Shown here: in pieces, positions 38,686 to 47,584 of the stretch
Numbering within the stretch: position 1 is the first letter of the stretch
Layout: every line of letters begins with the position of its first letter
DNA from: Actinomadura rudentiformis
GTDB lineage: Bacteria > Actinomycetota > Actinomycetes > Streptosporangiales > Streptosporangiaceae
Assembly (NCBI RefSeq): GCF_008923185.1
Contig: NZ_WBMT01000004.1
Location: 124,001-188,000, forward strand
Reading direction: 5' to 3'
DNA: 64,000 nt
Made by a program: the position numbers and the translations under genes
Notes under the pieces: model-generated
What the model was told of the DNA's origin: nothing
What the model saw: the letters and a program-made list of their open reading frames with translations, nothing else
The model's database searches: none

Positions 38686-39927
38686 ATGGTCGATGATCTG
38701 GCCGGTAAGCCGACCGGTGAACGGATCAAGATCCTTCGTGAGCGCAAGGGCCTCTCGCGCCCCACTCTCGCCGGACTGGTCGGCATGTCCGCGTCCTGGC
38801 TGAAGGACGTCGAACGCGGCCGACTCCTCCCACCCCGACTCCCCAACCTGGTCAAGCTCGCCGAGGCGCTCGGTGTCGGAGACGTCGCGCTGCTCGCCGG
38901 CACGGATATGCACATCGGGGACGCCGCATCCATCCCCATGGCATCGTTCGCCCGCATTCCCCACGAGGCGGTTCCCGCAATCCGCGATGCGATCCGCGCG
39001 CCGCTGCTCACCGTCCCGGCTGGCCCCGTCGACGTGCCTGCGCTCGCCAGTCGCACCGCGCACGCCTGGCGACTCTGGCATGGATCCGTGAAGCATCGAA
39101 CCGACGTTGGCCGGGTCCTGCCCGCGCTCATCCGCGAAGCGCGGTTCGCCGTTCGCGTCACCGAGGTCGACGACCACCGCGACGCGAACGCGGTCCTGGC
39201 CGACGTGTATGCCCTCGCGCAGCACGAAATCGTGTGGGCGTCCGAGGCAGAACTGATCTGGGTCGTGGCAGACCGAAGCATGAGCGCCGCCCACGACGCT
39301 GACCGGCCAGTGACCCTGGCCGGCGCCGCATGGACGCTCGCGATCGTGCAGCGCTCCATGGGCGACCTGGACGGCGCGATCGAGCTCGTCAGCAAAGCAG
39401 CAGGGATCCTGCGCCCGAGACTGGAGGACGGCCCGGTCGAGCTCCAGGCGATGTACGGGGCGCTCCAGCTCCATGCGGCCACGACAAGCGCCCGTGCGGG
39501 CCGGGAAGGAGACGCGCTTCGGTACCTCGAAGAAGGGCAGGCGACGGCCGAACGTTTGCCGAGCGGCTATCACCACCCGTGGACGCAGTTCGGCACCTCG
39601 AACGTCGCCGTTCACTCGGTGTCCATCGGCGCCGACCTGTCGAAGTCGTCAGCCGCGCGCGACCGCGCCCAGCAGATCGACCCGGACACGATTCCGAGTC
39701 GCGAGCGGCGCGCCCGGCTCATGGTGGAGACGGCCCGGTCCTATCACCAGCGCCGGGACTACTCAGCCGCTCTGGACTGGTTGGAACGCGCCTATCCGGT
39801 CTGCCATGACTCGGTGCACTACTCACCGCAGGCGCGACAGATGGCTTCTGACGCAGTCGACTACGGCGGCCCAATGATCGATCGGCGGGCCCGGGTCTTC
39901 GCAAGGATGCTTGATCTTCCCGTTTAG
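38686..39927 (+). CDS. XRE-family regulator with TPR-like C-terminus
   Basis: 413 residues from MVDDLAGKP. In-frame GTGs at 38647 and 38653 are alternatives because the only good AGGAGG is upstream of them. The helix-turn-helix spans GERIKILRERKGLSRPTLAG to SWLKDVERGRLLPP. The remaining 320 residues are helical TPR-like repeats (EAELIWVVADRSMSAAHDAD, AGAAWTLAIVQRSMGDLDGA) that bind a signal peptide or partner protein in related actinomycete regulators. A small conserved gene follows, as is common beside this class. Confidence 0.85.
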   Translation: MVDDLAGKPTGERIKILRERKGLSRPTLAGLVGMSASWLKDVERGRLLPPRLPNLVKLAEALGVGDVALLAGTDMHIGDAASIPMASFARIPHEAVPAIRDAIRAPLLTVPAGPVDVPALASRTAHAWRLWHGSVKHRTDVGRVLPALIREARFAVRVTEVDDHRDANAVLADVYALAQHEIVWASEAELIWVVADRSMSAAHDADRPVTLAGAAWTLAIVQRSMGDLDGAIELVSKAAGILRPRLEDGPVELQAMYGALQLHAATTSARAGREGDALRYLEEGQATAERLPSGYHHPWTQFGTSNVAVHSVSIGADLSKSSAARDRAQQIDPDTIPSRERRARLMVETARSYHQRRDYSAALDWLERAYPVCHDSVHYSPQARQMASDAVDYGGPMIDRRARVFARMLDLPV

Positions 39928-40031
39928 GGGCGGGCTCACCACCCCGTTCCGCAGCGCGTACTCTCCACCCCATGGCGGTGGGGTGCGGGGTGCATCCATC
40001 GCGTCGCCCGATCACGGTGAGTCTGTGTCAC

Positions 40032-40256
40032 ATGCCAAAACCGTCACCGGCAATTGATGTCGAGGAGACCAAGGCGGCGTTCCGCCGAGAGTTCTCCGGC
40101 TGGTCCATCATCACGACCAGTCGTGACCGCTGGTGGGCGACCCGCAACCCCGAATGCGACCCCAAGACCAGGTGGCTCGTCGACCACTACGTCACAGCGC
40201 TGGACGCCGATACGGCCGACGAGCTACGCACCCAGCTTGACAAGCTGTACCGGTGA
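40032..40256 (+). CDS. Small conserved actinomycete protein
   Basis: 74 residues from MPKPSPAID. The central FRREFSGWSIITTSRDRWWA segment is a pattern I associate with small unknowns encoded beside XRE/TPR regulators in Streptomyces and relatives. Acidic C-terminal helix. No membrane segment. Function unknown. It is likely in one transcript with the regulator 105 bp upstream. Confidence 0.6.
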   Translation: MPKPSPAIDVEETKAAFRREFSGWSIITTSRDRWWATRNPECDPKTRWLVDHYVTALDADTADELRTQLDKLYR

Positions 40257-40440
40257 AGGCCACCGACCACCTGGACGCCGGGCGTGCCAGGGCGTGGTGG
40301 CCGGCGTGGTCCGGCCGCGTCGTGCCGTCGCGAGCGCTGCACGTCGTGGCCAGGGATGAAGCCGATCTGAAGCAGGCCTGAAGCCGCCGGCCGCTTGACT
40401 GGCCATGTCAGCACCCACAACAGGGGAAGGACATTTCACG

Positions 40441-40896
40441 ATGATCAATTTCACCTGGGCCAAGGCCGCGGCGCTACCAGCGGCGGTGGTCGCAGTGACG
40501 TGTGTGTCAGCGCCAGCGCTGGCGGCCGACAACGTGGCCGAGCCCGCCAAGTCGGCGCATGCGGCAACAAGCGCAGGTACCTCCCAAGCCGCGCAGGCGG
40601 CGTGCGTGCTGCGCTTCCGCGTCAGCGCGACCGAGGACGTCGGCGCGAGCGGCGACGAGCCCTACCTGAAAGTCAATACGGTCTTCTGGCGTGCCCCCGG
40701 TTCCATGGATGACGGCGCAGTCGCGGCCGTCAACAAGACCGTGCATGTAGGTGACGTCGTGCAGGCATGGGAAGCGGACTCACCGGATGCAGACGACTTC
40801 ATCGGCAGCGACATTGTCACGGCATCGGGCACTTTGTTGGAATTCACCGGCGATGGCGCTGTGTACTCGGCCAGGTACCGGCTCGGCGCTTGCTGA
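40441..40896 (+). CDS. Secreted protein of unknown function
   Basis: 151 residues with GGGGAAGG upstream. The signal peptide ends near APALAADN. The mature part holds two Cys (AACVLRFRVS near the start, RLGAC at the very end) that could close a single disulfide around a beta-rich domain with VQAWEADSPDADDFIGSD. It is reminiscent of C2/PLAT-like calcium-dependent beta sandwiches, but I cannot place it. Stand-alone transcript with a hairpin about 120 bases downstream. Confidence 0.65.
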   Translation: MINFTWAKAAALPAAVVAVTCVSAPALAADNVAEPAKSAHAATSAGTSQAAQAACVLRFRVSATEDVGASGDEPYLKVNTVFWRAPGSMDDGAVAAVNKTVHVGDVVQAWEADSPDADDFIGSDIVTASGTLLEFTGDGAVYSARYRLGAC

Positions 40897-41012
40897 ATCC
40901 CTGGCCGCACGCCTGCTGCAGGACGGCCCGCGGCTGACTCCGCGCGGTTGGGCCGACGGCCCGGCCACCGGCCGCTGACCAGCACCACGTACACACCGAC
41001 CGCGAACACCAA

Positions 41013-41045
41013 CCGGCCCGGGACCCCTGACAGGTCCCGGGCCGG
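41013..41045. terminator. Perfect 13-bp hairpin terminator
   Basis: CCGGCCCGGGACC (41013-41025) pairs exactly with GGTCCCGGGCCGG (41033-41045), 7-base loop. Lies between the secreted protein gene and a convergent TetR gene. Confidence 0.75.
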
Positions 41046-41217
41046 TCGCCGTTCAGCGCGTGGTGTTCCGGCCAGCCCTCGGCACAGGCCGAGCCATCGC
41101 GTGACGGTATTGCGGATCAAGACGCTGTGAGTTCCTCTGGCTGACGCCGGTGAGAGCGTAGCCGGACCAACCGGACCTGCAGATGATCGAAGCGTGAGGC
41201 CGCCGAACGTGGCGAGG

Positions 41218-41796
41218 TCACTTCGCGCCGAGGAGACGGAACAGGCTGGTGCGGAGCAGCTCGTCTGCCTCCTCGCCGGTCAGACGCCCGGCGTCGCGCT
41301 CTTCGCTCGCGGTGTGGGCGAGCTTGATGGTGACCGCGACCAGCCAGTCGGGCGGGAGCCGGTCGTCGAATTCCCCGGTGCGCTGGCCGCGTTGGATGAT
41401 GCGCTTGAGCCGGTCGGCGACCGCCGTGTGCCGTTCCTGGTCCCCCTGTGGGCTGACGGGCAGCGCGCTGATCTTCTGTAGCAGGACGGGGTGGCGCCCA
41501 GCCGTCCGGGCGCCGGCGTCGATCAGCCGCAGCAGCGCGTCCGCGGCCGGTCCCACCTCGAGGTCGGCGGCGTCCATCTCCGCGACGGTCTCCTCGGTGA
41601 GCCGGTCGAGGACCGCTGCCAGCAGCCGCTCCCGCGAGGGGAAGTGGGCATAGACGGTCTGGCGGGTCACGCCCGCGGCGGCGGCGATGGCCTCGACACT
41701 GGCGTCGGGACGGGTGTTGAGGACCTGGACTGCCGCATCCAGGATGGCCGCCCTGCTGCGCTGGGCGTCGGCGCGGCGATTGCGGGACGAGGTCAT
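41218..41796 (-). CDS. TetR-family regulator
   Basis: 192 residues. The helix-turn-helix SRAAILDAAVQVLNTRPDAS to VEAIAAAAGVTRQTVYAHFP is at residues 14-54, with a typical all-helical effector domain after it. Divergent from a SnoaL-like gene with a palindrome between, so it probably represses that gene and itself. Ligand unknown. Confidence 0.88.
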   Translation of the reverse strand: MTSSRNRRADAQRSRAAILDAAVQVLNTRPDASVEAIAAAAGVTRQTVYAHFPSRERLLAAVLDRLTEETVAEMDAADLEVGPAADALLRLIDAGARTAGRHPVLLQKISALPVSPQGDQERHTAVADRLKRIIQRGQRTGEFDDRLPPDWLVAVTIKLAHTASEERDAGRLTGEEADELLRTSLFRLLGAK

Positions 41797-41832
41797 CTCT
41801 TACACCTTGTCAAAGTTGTTAAGTCCTGCATA

Positions 41833-41849
41833 TCTTACAGCCTGTAAGA
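41833..41849. promoter_or_regulatory. TetR operator candidate
   Basis: TCTTACAGCCTGTAAGA, seven-base perfect arms around GCC. A related TCTTACACCTTGTCAA lies just upstream of the TetR start, hinting at a second weaker site. Confidence 0.65.
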
Positions 41850-41881
41850 GTTTCTGGGAGTCCCAGCCTGATGGGAGTGCC

Positions 41882-42391
41882 ATGCGTCCACTGAACGACA
41901 TCGATCCCAAGCGGTTCATCGCCGACTTCTTCACCTCCTTCACCGAGGATCTCCTGCGCGACGACGAGGATCCGGCGACGATCATCGACCGCTACCACAC
42001 GCCGGACATCGTCGAGATCGCCGACGGACACCGGATGGACCGGGACAAGCTCATCGCGCACACCCGCCCGGTGCGCAAGAACCGGCCCAGCAGCCGTATG
42101 GAAGTGCACGAAGCACTGGCCAACGGTGACCAGATCGCCGCCCGCTACACGTTGCACGTGCAGCAGCGCAACAAAGAGTTCGCCATCGAGGTGCACTTCT
42201 TCGGGCACTTCGCCACCGACGGACGGATGCGCCGGGCGCACATCCTCACCCGCACCCTCCCCGCCGACGGCGTGGCCGACCCGGCACCGTCGGCACCCGA
42301 CAGGCAGGAGGCATCGGCATCGGCATCGGCATCGGCCACAGAACCGTTGCCGCTGCTGGTTGAAGTCGATGGGCCATTCGGCGGCCGCTAA
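41882..42391 (+). CDS. SnoaL-like / NTF2-fold protein with repeat tail
   Basis: 169 residues. The NTF2-type fold is suggested by RFIADFFTSFTEDLLRDDED, RYHTPDIVEIADGHRMDRDK and RMRRAHILTRTLP. The C-terminus has an ASASASASA run encoded by tandem GCATCG hexamers (about 42310-42335), a likely slippage site. Divergent from and probably controlled by the TetR gene. Reaction unknown. Confidence 0.75.
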   Translation: MRPLNDIDPKRFIADFFTSFTEDLLRDDEDPATIIDRYHTPDIVEIADGHRMDRDKLIAHTRPVRKNRPSSRMEVHEALANGDQIAARYTLHVQQRNKEFAIEVHFFGHFATDGRMRRAHILTRTLPADGVADPAPSAPDRQEASASASASATEPLPLLVEVDGPFGGR

Positions 42392-42430
42392 GCCACCGGC
42401 GGAGTCCTCCACCGAATTCCGATCAACGAT

Positions 42431-43594
42431 CTAGTGGGACCGGTTCGGGAACGGCACCTGCGGTACGTGGGGGAGGCGAATCGTGACGAGGAGACCGCCG
42501 GTGGGGCGAGGAACGAGGTCGAGGGTGCCGTCGTGTGCTCGGACGATGCTGTGCACGATGGCCAGTCCGAGGCCGACGCCGGCGTGTTCGTCGGTGCGTA
42601 TGCGTTGTGTTCCGCGTTGGAAGGGTTCGGTGAGAGTCGGTACCAGTTCGGATGGCACCCGATGGCCGGTGTTCTCGACCCACAGCACGCTCGCGTCGTA
42701 CTGCGATTGAGTGTGGACGGTCACGGTTCCCCCGGTGGGGAAATTGTGGACGATGGCGTTCTGTATGAGGTTGGTCACCATCCGCAGGAGGAGCGCCGCG
42801 GAGCCGACGGTCTGTGTCTGCTCGCCGGTGACCTCGAGCGTGATCTGGCGCTGTTCGGCGAGGGGAAGCAGCGTTTCGGCGGCTTGTTCGGCCATGAGGG
42901 ACAGGTCGACGGGCTCGCGGGTGAAGCTGCCGCGGTCGCCGCGGCTGAGCAGCAGGAGTGCCTCGGTGAGGTCGATCGCCCGCGCGTTGACCCTGCGGAG
43001 GCGTTCAATGAGTTCACCATGGTCCTGCTCGGGGTCGTTGCGGGCGACGTCCAGGAGCGTCTTCGAGATCGCCAGCGGGGTGCGCAGTTCGTGGGAGGCG
43101 TTCGCGGCGAACCTTTCCTGCTCGGCGACGTGGGATTCGAGTTGCGCGAGCATGGTGTCGAACACGTCGGCGAGCTCGCGGAATTCGTCGTTGGGGCCTT
43201 CCAGGCGGATCCGGTGGGACAGCGATCCGTTCGCTGCCATCCGCGCCGCGTCTGCGATCCGTGTGAGTGGTGCGAGCATCCGGCCGGCGAGGATCCATCC
43301 TCCCAGCAGGCCGAACACCAGGAGGAAGGCCAGTGCTTGGGCCGCGGGGGGGACGAATGCTTCTTGGAGGTCGTTGCGGTTGGGTACGTGCGGGGGCGCC
43401 GGTCCCCTGGGCCAGCTGCCCTCCGGTCCCCTGGGCCAGCTGCCCTGCGGCTCGGTTATGAACGTAACTTCGGGTACGTAGCGCAGCAGGAACACCCACA
43501 CCACGGCCAGCAGGAGAACGCCGGCGACCAGGAGGAATCCGGCGTAGCTGATGGTGAGTTTCAGTCGGGTGCTGAGCCCTGGGCGCCTATTCAT
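42431..43594 (-). CDS. Sensor histidine kinase (VanS/CutS-like)
   Basis: 387 residues from MNRRPGLSTR. Two membrane segments bracket a short outer loop containing a duplicated GSWPRGP. A HAMP segment (GRMLAPLTRIADAARMAANG) follows, then the H-box ASHELRTPLAISKTLLDVAR with His168, the N-box NLIQNAIVHN and the G-box GVGLGLAIVHSIVRAHDG. All catalytic motifs look intact. Its start overlaps the response regulator stop by eight bases. Upstream lies a VanY-like carboxypeptidase, hinting at cell-wall sensing. Confidence 0.88.
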   Translation of the reverse strand: MNRRPGLSTRLKLTISYAGFLLVAGVLLLAVVWVFLLRYVPEVTFITEPQGSWPRGPEGSWPRGPAPPHVPNRNDLQEAFVPPAAQALAFLLVFGLLGGWILAGRMLAPLTRIADAARMAANGSLSHRIRLEGPNDEFRELADVFDTMLAQLESHVAEQERFAANASHELRTPLAISKTLLDVARNDPEQDHGELIERLRRVNARAIDLTEALLLLSRGDRGSFTREPVDLSLMAEQAAETLLPLAEQRQITLEVTGEQTQTVGSAALLLRMVTNLIQNAIVHNFPTGGTVTVHTQSQYDASVLWVENTGHRVPSELVPTLTEPFQRGTQRIRTDEHAGVGLGLAIVHSIVRAHDGTLDLVPRPTGGLLVTIRLPHVPQVPFPNRSH

Positions 43595-44027
43595 GAGTAC
43601 CGCCAGGGTGGACGGGGTCAATGCCGGTGTCGATTCGGTAGCCGACGCCGGGCTCCGTGGCGATGAGCCATGGTTGGCCGAGTCGCTTGCCCAGGGCGGA
43701 GACGGTGATGCGGACGGCGTTGGTAAACGGGTCGGTGAGCGCGACGTGGCGTCCATCGCGGAAGACCTCCCGGCAGAAGGGATCCAGCCGCAGGACGGCC
43801 TCTCGAAGATCGAACGGTTTGGTGAGGTGATCGTCAGCACCGATCCCGAACCCGGACGGAGCGGGAATGTCGCGGTCGAGCACCGCCAGGTCGTAGGAAT
43901 TGAGGACGAGCAGCTCCCACGCACATTCGCCGTCGCAGGCGATATCGGCCGCGATCGCTTCCAGCCGGAGACCGTCACGAATGGCTTCGGCCAGGTAGGA
44001 CTCGTCCTCCACGATCAGCACGCGCAT
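43587..44027 (-). pseudogene. OmpR-type response regulator with three internal deletions
   Basis: 146 residues instead of about 225, in one open frame. Kept parts: MRVLIVEDESYLAEAIRDGL (acidic pocket), phosphoacceptor Asp51 in LAVLDRD, Lys70 in HLTKPFDL, and recognition helix/wing TNAVRITVSALGKRL to GVGYRID. Missing by comparison with the family are about 35 residues after Asp51 (including the conserved switch Thr), about 20 of the linker, and about 30 of the winged helix before the recognition helix. All three losses keep frame. I class it as probably non-functional, but an intact frame and overlap with the kinase leave a shortened working protein possible. Confidence 0.7.
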
Positions 44028-44271
44028 ACCTGAACCCTAAGCAGCACGACATATCGCCGACATATGCAAACCGAACACGCCCTCCGGCACAGTGACCGCG
44101 ACCCCCCTCCGCCTTGCGCAACGCCTGCCCGCCCTTCCCAGGCACCGGCTGGGTCATGGCTTCACACGCTCAGATACCGGCTCATGGGTCCGGGCACTGT
44201 CCGTGCTCATGGGTCCAGGCGTGGTGGTCGGATCCGCATACATCGGTGGGCGACCGTTGTCGGGACGCCCT

Positions 44272-44862
44272 TTAGCCATGCCAAGGCTCATTGCCGTAGA
44301 ACTGACACCGCCCGTACGCGCCGTGCTCAGACAGCCAAGCCGCGGCATCCGGATGCGGTAGCCGGACCGGCTCGGTCGTGCGGTACTCGAAGTGCCACCA
44401 CTCGTTGTCGTAGACGCGGTAGAGGCCGTACCGTCCGCCGTGCTGTTCGAGCCACCGCGCGCCCTCGGTCGGCCGGACGTCGAGTGCGAGCCCCCGCACG
44501 TGGCTGGATTCTTGCGGTGGCAGCACCCGGCGCCGGGCCGCCGATACCGACCCGGTGCGCCGCACCTCTGCGGCGAAGATCCGGTGCTGTTGGGCCGCGT
44601 CGCGATATCCCGAGGTCAAACCGATCAGCTGCCCGTCGCGCCAGAACGCCTCGGCCCGCGCCTGGGTGAACGCTGTGAGTGTTTGCGGTGCCAGCCCGCC
44701 CAGATCCTCGGCGGGGAAGCGCAGGCTCAACGCCCACTGGCAGGCCAGGAAGCGGGCATGGCCCGGCGCGCGGCAGAAGGCGATCGGCACCAGGAGCACC
44801 GCGATAAGCCGAGTGACGACGGCCAGGACGCGCGCTTTGATCGCCAGGCGTGGACGGGCCAC
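44272..44862 (-). CDS. D-Ala-D-Ala carboxypeptidase, M15 (VanY-like)
   Basis: 196 residues from GTG 44862 (GGTGAG upstream). One N-terminal membrane anchor (RLIAVLLVPIAFC) precedes the M15B catalytic domain. LTSGYRDAAQQHRIF is followed by zinc-site SSHVRGLALDVRP (His121, Asp128) and NEWWHFEY (Glu154, His157). It would trim the terminal D-Ala from peptidoglycan precursors at the outer face. The sensor kinase and damaged regulator follow 245 bp downstream, an arrangement like vancomycin-response loci but without vanHAX here. Confidence 0.85.
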   Translation of the reverse strand: MARPRLAIKARVLAVVTRLIAVLLVPIAFCRAPGHARFLACQWALSLRFPAEDLGGLAPQTLTAFTQARAEAFWRDGQLIGLTSGYRDAAQQHRIFAAEVRRTGSVSAARRRVLPPQESSHVRGLALDVRPTEGARWLEQHGGRYGLYRVYDNEWWHFEYRTTEPVRLPHPDAAAWLSEHGAYGRCQFYGNEPWHG

Positions 44863-45925
44863 AGCTCACCGCCGAAGGGTGAGGTCGTACGCGGGCCCCC
44901 GGTCGGCGAGAGCCGGGCAGCGCCCGGGGCGGAGCACCAGTCCGTTAATCGCTGCACAGAGGATCGCCGGACTGCCGAGCGCGATCCTGGACGTAGGACG
45001 GGTTGGCGGTGACAGTGATGAGCTGTGGTTCATGCCCCCACTGAAGACGGGGGGCTGTTGCGGTGGCATATGCGTTTTTCGATACGTCCGCGATACACGA
45101 AATCCCGGCAGAGAACCGGCGCCAACCGGCAGTGAGAGGGACCCACCGCTGGTGATCGCGACAGCCCGGCTGCTGCAGGCGCTGGACGACTCTTCCAAGG
45201 CTTGTTGTTTAGGGTCCTGATCTGCGCGTTTGGTGCGTCCTCGCTAGCGGCTACGCTGCGCCGAGCCGTACCGGGCCCCGGCCTGGTGTGGGCCGCCTCG
45301 ACGACGCGCTGCCAGGGGCCCTTCCGCTACGGGCCCTGGCAGACATTGGGTCGTTTTTGCCCTGGGCGCGGGTGACCTTGGTGAGCTGGGGGGAACGAAT
45401 GCTTGGGGCAGTGGGTGTTTGGCGTCACCCCCGTCCCGGTGCGGTCGAACGGGGGCGGCGTGCCCGGCAAAGGGCCTCCAACCTGACGCAGGCGGCACGC
45501 CGCCCAGCGGAGAGGGCGGCGCGGTTCAGGAAGCCAAGCAGCCCCGTTCGCACCCCATTTGGCCAGCGCGTTGAGCGCCCTGACGGCAAGGGCGCAGGTG
45601 CATGCGCTCGCGACGTTGTGGCCGGGCGCATCTGCAAGCGGCTGGGGTCCGATGGTTCCGCGACCCCTGCCACGCCTGCGCGACACCTGCTACACCTGCT
45701 ACACCTGTGCGATGCCGGGGTGCCCCGGACACGGGTGGGGAGGCACCTGCCTTGCGCTGGATGCCCATTCCCCAGACTGCTGAATGCGGTGCTCGGCGGG
45801 GCCTCCGGTGGTGAGGTGGCCTGGCCGATGAGACGGAGGCCCTGCCCCCTGAGCCGCGTGACACCGTCGGGTGAACGAGTCAGGTCGGCCTCGGTGACCG
45901 CGCCGCCGACGCCGAGGCCGAGGCC
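44863..45925. other. 1-kb gap with hairpins, no recognised gene
   Basis: GCCCCCAC/GGGGGGC hairpin at 45033-45054. An inverted repeat, CTGCCAGGGGCCC against GGGCCCTGGCAG, lies at 45309-45342. A short TGCTACACC repeat is near 45690. Long GC-rich open frames cross both strands but share no start signals or motifs. Possibly decayed mobile DNA. Confidence 0.45.
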
Positions 45926-46483
45926 TCAGGTGCTGCGGCTCCACTGCTGGTCTTGCCAGGCAGGATCGAGTGGGGTGTGGGCGATGTGGTTGGTGTAGTT
46001 GGACAGCGTCTTCATCCCCACGCCCAAGATGACGTCCATGACGTGGCGGCGGGTGTATCCGGCGTCCAGGAACGCCTGCACCTCGGCCTCGTCCACCCAG
46101 CCCCGGCCAGACACCATGAGCTGGGTGAAGCGCCGCGCCGCCTCCAGCGCGGGATCGTCGAGCGGCTTGCCTGCCCGCAGCGCCTCCACGACGTCGGCCG
46201 ACACCTTCGACCGCAGGGCCATGGTGGAGTGGGCGGCGACGCAGTATTCGCAGCCGTTCTCCACGCTGGCGGTGATCCACACCACGTGCTTGGCGCGCAC
46301 TGGCAGCGACGACTTGCCGAACAGTTCGGCGAGTGCGTTGTAGCCGGCAAGCAGCTCCGGCGATTCGGCCATCACCCCGTTGAGCGTGGTGACGAAGCCC
46401 ATGCGCTTCTTGGCCGCTTCGAGGGAGGGGCGGGCCGCCTCGGGCGCGGTGCTCTCGTCATGAACGGTGAACTCAGCCATCAT
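45926..46483 (-). CDS. AhpD/carboxymuconolactone decarboxylase-family protein
   Basis: 185 residues. The redox site reads ENGCEYCVAAHSTMAL (CxxC with His), the AhpD-type alkylhydroperoxidase motif, in an all-helical fold. Such proteins reduce peroxides or electrophiles with a thiol partner. The start overlaps the TetR stop (ATGA), so the two genes form one operon repressed by the TetR. Confidence 0.88.
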   Translation of the reverse strand: MMAEFTVHDESTAPEAARPSLEAAKKRMGFVTTLNGVMAESPELLAGYNALAELFGKSSLPVRAKHVVWITASVENGCEYCVAAHSTMALRSKVSADVVEALRAGKPLDDPALEAARRFTQLMVSGRGWVDEAEVQAFLDAGYTRRHVMDVILGVGMKTLSNYTNHIAHTPLDPAWQDQQWSRST

Positions 46484-47100
46484 TTCTCCTCGTTGGGGGA
46501 TTTAGGCGCGCACAGAGACTGCAGTGCCGCTGTCACGGTCGTTCTCAGATCGGCCGCCGGTGCTCCGGCGCGTGACCGCAGGTTCACCCCGTAGGCCAGC
46601 AGCGCCAGCACATCGGCGGCGGGCTGGATCTCCAGGCCGGGCCGCAACTGTCCGCGCGATCGCGCCGTCTCCAGCGCCGAACGCATGGCCGCCCGCAGCT
46701 GCGCGTGATGCGCATCCAGCACCTGGCGGACCTCAGCATCGGCGCCGGAGCCAAGGTCAGTCCCGGCGTGGGCATTGGAGACCATGCAGCCCCAGCGGGC
46801 GTGCGGGCCTTCGCAGCGGGCCTGGATCAACCGGTCGAAGAACTCGGCGATCGCCGGCAGCCCCTGGCCGTCGGCGGCCAGGGCGTCGAGCACCGGCCGG
46901 GATCGCTGATCGACATAGCGGCGCAGCGCCGCCAGGTACAGCTCCTGCTTGCCGCCGAACGTGGCGTACAGGCTGGAGCGGCTCAGGCCGGTGACCGCCA
47001 CGACCTCACCGATCCCGGTCGCAGCCGCACCGCGCCGCCAGAACAGCTCCACCACCTGGTCCAGCACCCGTTCGGGATCGAAGTGCTTGACGTCCGGCAT
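46480..47100 (-). CDS. TetR-family regulator of the AhpD-like gene
   Basis: 206 residues from MPDVKHFD. The helix-turn-helix FDPERVLDQVVELFWRRGAA to VVAVTGLSRSSLYATFGGKQ is typical, and GPHARWGCMVSNAHAGTDLG carries the Cys found in the TetR_C group that controls oxidative-stress genes. A perfect palindrome sits 12-39 bp upstream of its start. Autorepression relieved by an electrophile or oxidant is likely. Confidence 0.9.
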   Translation of the reverse strand: MPDVKHFDPERVLDQVVELFWRRGAAATGIGEVVAVTGLSRSSLYATFGGKQELYLAALRRYVDQRSRPVLDALAADGQGLPAIAEFFDRLIQARCEGPHARWGCMVSNAHAGTDLGSGADAEVRQVLDAHHAQLRAAMRSALETARSRGQLRPGLEIQPAADVLALLAYGVNLRSRAGAPAADLRTTVTAALQSLCAPKSPNEEK

Positions 47101-47111
47101 CAGCCCTCCAG

Positions 47112-47139
47112 CTATCTTGGAACGACCATTCCAAGATAG
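47112..47139. promoter_or_regulatory. Perfect 11-bp-arm operator of TetR operon
   Basis: CTATCTTGGAA (47112-47122) and TTCCAAGATAG (47129-47139) are exact complements around CGACCA. Directly upstream of the TetR/AhpD-like operon start. Confidence 0.8.
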
Positions 47140-47537
47140 TCGGCCTCTCCGCTCCGCCGCAACCACCAGGCACGACCGGTCCGGCAGGCGCTCGCATGAC
47201 ATGGAGCTCCAGTCGCCGGCATGTCGCAGGGGGAGAAGCTTGAAATGCAAACTCACCGTGACTGACCGAATGGTTACTGTCACTTTTCCCTGGTAGGAGA
47301 CGCGCCGATCGTGGTTTTGCCGTGAGCGGGCTGGGGGAGATCCCGGTTGGCACTCCGTTGTGGAGGGATCCAGTGTGGGTCGCCCAGTCCGACCCCCGCG
47401 GCCCACACCTCGACTGGCAGGGCCGGGCCCAGGGACGGGCCGTACCCGGGCGGGTGCCCCTCCCTGGGACCGGCCCGGCCTCGGGCGACGGGACCGGCCC
47501 GGCCTCGGGCGACTCCACGTTCGTTCCGACACGTTGA
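47140..47537. other. Intergenic with tandem 24-bp repeat
   Basis: No gene recognised. GGGACCGGCCCGGCCTCGGG with CGAC is repeated twice in tandem near 47463-47512. GTGACTGACC..GGTTACTGTCAC near 47258-47283 is loosely palindromic. Confidence 0.45.
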
Positions 47538-47576
47538 AGGCGCCCCTCCCGTGTGGTTGCCGGGTGGGGCGCCTTG
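47538..47576 (-). terminator. Hairpin terminator of the ABC exporter operon
   Basis: AAGGCGCCCC (47538-47547) pairs with GGGGCGCCTT (47567-47576), extended inward by CCCG/CGGG. Nine bases after the permease stop on the minus strand. Confidence 0.8.
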
Positions 47577-47584
47577 CGTCGTGG

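Noticed and set aside
43587..44862. Vancomycin-resistance cluster
   Set aside because: Only a VanY-like peptidase and a kinase with a damaged regulator are present. No vanH, ligase or vanX-type gene was seen.
45033..45054. GCCCCCAC..GGGGGGC hairpin as an IS200/IS605 right end or guide RNA
   Set aside because: No transposase gene or second end nearby, and a simple GC hairpin is common here.
45327..45998. Long overlapping frames on both strands between 45.3 and 46.0 kb
   Set aside because: No start signals or motifs, and composition typical of random open frames in high-GC DNA.
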